From Hedera helix (taxonomy: Eukaryota > Streptophyta > Magnoliopsida > Apiales > Araliaceae), in NCBI GenBank assembly GCA_947179155.2, contig OX359286.1, positions 12,933,413 through 12,997,412 of the forward strand: a DNA stretch of 64,000 nt, written 5' to 3'. Below are positions 60,646 through 64,000 of the stretch, piece by piece. The position numbers were made by a program, and so were the translations under genes. Positions within the stretch are counted from its first letter, which is position 1. The number at the start of each line of letters is the position of its first letter. The notes below the pieces were generated by a model. That model was not told the DNA's origin and made no database searches. It was given only the letters and a program-made list of their open reading frames with translations.

Positions 60646-61179
60646 ACTTGTTAGTATGATAATGTGTTAGGGTGACCCAACTTATTGTATGGATATATTG
60701 GTGTCAAGCCCAAGGAAGTAAAATAGATTAGCCTATATTGGCGACCCAATTTACATTAAATGGATGAATTATCACGCCCTCAAATTTGGGTCTCTGAAAC
60801 CTCGAATTCGGTGCTCATGATCCAACATATTCATATATCTAAAATATCCACCATGCCATATAATATGAACTTAACCTGTAATATTACAAAAACTTAGATA
60901 ATACGTTCCCAAGTTGTCTAACTTTAACTATTACAGCATATAAAAACAAATGTTTACATGACTATATTTACCTAGTTTAAATCAAAACAAAATAACTAAA
61001 ACAGGTAACAACTATTCATGCGCCTTCTCTTTTCCTTTGTCTGTCGTTGTTCCTCCAAACGGTTTATTTTTAGCTGAAATGTTATGTTTAAGAAAGAATG
61101 AGCAATCAAAATACTCAGCAAGTAAAACAGTTTAAGTATGAAGTAAGAAAGAAAGTCATGTAATATAATTAATTAAGTT

Positions 61180-62180
61180 AATTATTTGAGTCATGAATTA
61201 AAGTTAAGATTAACAAGTAGAGAAGTTAGAATATTGCATAGAATGACAATATTAAGAAGTTAATTAATTAAGTAATTAACTTAGTTATTAAGTTGTTATA
61301 TAGAGTCCAATAAAGGATTAAAGCAAGCCAATATGTTAATTATTTTATGTCATATTGGTAATTATAAAGAGGTTAAATAAATTTAAGGATGTAGCCTCAT
61401 GAAGAGTTCAAGTAATTTAATTACTATTAGTGGACTAACCCAAAAAGGATGATATGTGTTAGCCCAATATGGGAATACTTGCATGAAGGTGAGTAATTAA
61501 ATAATAAGCCCACATATTATGTTAATTAATAGTCTAAGAGGTAATTAATATAAGTCCAATGAAATAATATTCGCAAGTATTGTTGAGTGGTGAGAATTAA
61601 CTAATGTAGGGTTAATTGAATAACCCTAGTTGGTAGAAAAGAGAGAGCATTAACCAAACATTGGTTAATTGCTAGGTAAATGAATATGATGATGAGAATT
61701 AACTATGGATGAGTTAATTGAGTAGCCCTAAGTAGTAAATAAATTAAAGCTTTAACTATGCATGAGTTTGTTGCTAGCAAAATGTGTAGATACATAATTA
61801 TATATATATATGATGGATGAGAGTTAACTAAGGTGAGGTTGGTAGTTTCACCTTATGTTAGTTGTTAAAAGATAGTAACCTTACACGGGTTAATTGGTGG
61901 AAGAATATTATAGATATAATTATGTATGTATATAATTTATCAAGATAGAATTGGTAGGTAACCTTGGGTTGCATGTTGTAGAGAACTAACCATTGTCGGG
62001 TTAGTTGTTAATCCTAAGTGGTAATAAAAGTAAAACCTTAATCAATGCTAGAGTTAAGTGTTAGTAAATATATAAATATATTGAATATATTTGTATACTT
62101 GAATGTAGAGAGTTAACCACATTATGGTTAATTGTTGGGAGATATATTAATATGTATATATAAATAAGATGAGCTTTAAC
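61180..62180 (-). repeat. Diverged ggttaatt-type repeats in LTR D
   Basis: Words such as gagttaac/gagaattaact and gggttaattg recur roughly every 40-100 bp from 61590 to 62200 (for example 61594, 61700, 61811, 61985, 62110). This suggests old tandem amplification inside the LTR. Confidence 0.45.
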
Positions 62181-62340
62181 TAATGTTGGGTATTTAGTGA
62201 CCAAGGTTAAGTGTTGGTGTTATGTTGCTTATGTTGCACTTCACCATCTATGTGTCAAGTTGATGTGTGACATTTTAATGGTCAAATATGAGAAAAATGC
62301 AAGTATTGTGCAAGTATAGGTGAATGTGTATTCATATATT

Positions 62341-62342
<2 letters not shown>

Positions 62343-62410
<68 letters not shown>
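62343..62410. repeat. (TA)n(CA)5 microsatellite
   Basis: 58 bp of TA followed by cacacacaca. The frame across it (IYIYIY) is an artefact. Confidence 0.95.
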
Positions 62411-63480
62411 TATGGATGCTTATATAGTGATATAAGACATAAAAAATAAAGCCAAATTGGAGTAGTAAAATAACAAATCCCGAATTTTGAGGGGGCCCCA
62501 CATGAAAATGTTGAATGTGGCTTCCTATTGCTTCATTTTCACTCCAAAGGTTGCTTACAAGCAACCTTGATTGAAGTCATTCATTCTTGTCATTCATATT
62601 GTCATTCCTTGCTATAGTAAGCATGATTTAGAGAGTTAAATTGACTAACATTAAATGATTAAGGAAGTTAATTGAGCTTACCTAAGTTCTATATATAGAG
62701 AAGAGGGAAAGAGCTAGCAAATGTTAGTCATTTGTCTAGAAATTCTAGAGAGAAAAGAAAGAGCTTCTTTGAGAGAAAAGCATGCAAACTCTTGTGAGAT
62801 TGAGAATTAACCAAGGAAAAGTGCTAGAGAATAGTCAAGGAGGAGTCCTAAGCCAAGTTCATATCAAGAAGAAGAAGAACATCTATGTATAAGAGGTTCA
62901 AAAGCGTTCTAAACCTTCTTTAGTTCATTTTTAGAGTCTATATATGTTTTAAACGGTCAAAATAAATTTTTAACCGATCAAAAGTTATTTTGATACTCTA
63001 GAAGTCTAAAACTATGGTATATAGGTATATTCATGGTTTGATATAGTTAATACATGTGTTTGTATGAGTGGTATGCAAAAAATTAGAAGAAAAGTTCATG
63101 TAACGATTTACCGGTAAAACCTTAGATGGTTCGATCTTAAATTTCTTATCAAAAAGTTTTCAAAAATATGATTGAATCATGAAATGTTATAAAACAAGAA
63201 GTTAGGAATACAACTACATTGAGTTGGTGTCATTTGAATGTATATATTTTATTTTATTCAAGTTTGAACAAATAAAACCAAGAATTTGTGAAATTAGTTT
63301 TCACTATGTCGTTGTGAGCGATTTTAAGCCTACTTAAGTTTGGAATTTGGATAGTGATCTAATGAAAAGTTGTAGAACATGAAATTCTAATGAATTTAGA
63401 CTCAAGAATCACCTTTAAATATTTTCGTATGACAAAGTTATGGCCAAATTACTGAGAGAGGTACTGACAGCCAAACCCCC

Positions 63481-63534
63481 GGCGTCTAGACGCCCAGAAT
63501 ACGCCTAGCTTCTGGCCATAGGCGTATTTACGCC
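63481..63534 (+). repeat. GC palindromes in LTR E
   Basis: GGCGTCTAGACGCC (63481-63494) is a perfect 14-bp palindrome. GGCGTA-tt-TACGCC (63521-63534) is a 6-bp stem with a 2-base loop. The word ACGCC and its complement recur several times up to 63568. Confidence 0.75.
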
Positions 63535-64000
63535 TCAGAAATGCCTTGGGCCAACGTAGATACGCCCATACTTGTAAAAAATTTGGTTTTTGGTCCAAAC
63601 TTGTTCGGAACTAAAAGTTTCGCTTGTCGGACATTGTAAAACTTAATAAAAGGAAATTACACTATTAAAATAAAGATAAACTATTGTAAGAGAGTTTCGT
63701 TAGGACTAATGGTTATGTTATGCTCACATATCTTGTAGGTCTTACAATTGAAGGCGATAATTAATTATTTAATTATTATTTAAAGAACATTAAATAATAA
63801 TTAAAGGAAGATAAAGTGAATAAAATGATAATTTGTTATTTAATTAATATTAAATAATAAATGAGGTTAGTTAATTAATTAATTATTATTTAATTCATAT
63901 TAACTAATAATTAAAGTGAATTAAGGTTAATGAGATAATTGTTTATGTAATGTTAAATAACAAGTAAAGTTAATTGAGTTAATTATTTATTTAATTAATA

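Larger units (their letters stand above)
60770..62502 (-). mobile_element. Solo LTR D (1.7 kb)
   Basis: On the + strand it runs from TATCACGCCCTC to GGGGGCCCCACA, flanked by tgaat (60765-60769) and tgaaa (62503-62507), an imperfect duplication. The first dinucleotide is TA instead of TG. In element sense 61080-61130 carries acttgctgagtattttg-attgctcatt, the block seen in A, B and C. A run of (ta)n(ca)n is at 62343-62410. Boundaries are less certain than for A-C. Confidence 0.65.
58613..64000 (+). mobile_element. Long LTR E, partial, with two nested solo LTRs
   Basis: It starts TGTAATACCCGGG, close to the TGTAACGCCCC start of LTR A, and runs off the window, so the right end and duplication are unseen. 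Excluding nested copia (59104-60645) and LTR D (60770-62502), at least 2.1 kb belongs to it. It has ctatatatag at 62689-62698, a GA-rich leader (gagagaaaagaaagagc) near 62750 and a GC-palindrome island at 63481-63534. That is the same order as in LTR A. No coding domain is present up to 64000. Confidence 0.65.

Overview
The window reads as nuclear DNA of a flowering plant, most likely a eudicot. It is AT-rich and dominated by nested LTR retrotransposons. The only intact gene I can assemble is a four-exon nuclear gene with long, transposon-filled introns. Nothing suggests a bacterial, organellar or viral genome. No tRNA, rRNA, CRISPR or operon structure was seen.

Layout. 0.3-8.8 kb: a decayed Ty1/copia element on the minus strand (gag, protease and integrase relics, no reverse transcriptase). 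Its 5' LTR is split by a 4.5-kb solo LTR (A). 9.4-10.8 kb: a FAR1/MULE-type pseudogene. 11.8-21.7 kb, minus strand: a complete gene for a 496-residue Tudor-like/CCCH/G-patch protein (ZGPAT type). Its introns hold a palindromic MITE-like element, a Stowaway relic, a hAT element with an 8-bp target duplication, and a Mutator-like element with a 10-bp duplication that itself carries a second hAT. 22-24.3 kb: AT-rich intergenic DNA with an (ATT)n run.

24.3-57.0 kb is one Athila-type Ty3/gypsy element on the minus strand. It is bounded by a perfect 5-bp duplication (gtaaa) and expanded by four insertions. The first is a copia element (28.4-41.0 kb), itself hit by solo LTR B. The second is solo LTR C, inside the RNase H region. 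The third, inside the reverse transcriptase region, is a second Athila-like element that kept only gag-derived coding sequence (45.7-52.4 kb). Order of events, oldest first: outer Athila; then copia-2, LTR C and gypsy-2; LTR B after copia-2. 57-58.6 kb holds a broken open frame and an Athila LTR fragment. From 58.6 kb to the end lies a long LTR (E) hosting a copia solo LTR and another solo LTR (D).

Five LTRs (A-E) look like one superfamily: terminal TG-purine-rich/CCCC motifs, and a shared GCTGAG...GCTCA-like block in several of them. I infer chromovirus/Tekay-like Ty3/gypsy, but no internal domain of that lineage is present. The most unusual pattern is that GC-rich palindromic islands sit directly upstream of the TATA box in both Athila-type LTR families. 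A second island with the same family-specific words recurs inside each element. In the outer element the internal island also has its own TATA box and CT-rich leader ahead of the envelope-position ORF, which suggests a duplicated promoter module. All coordinates and junctions were read by eye, so identity levels are estimates.
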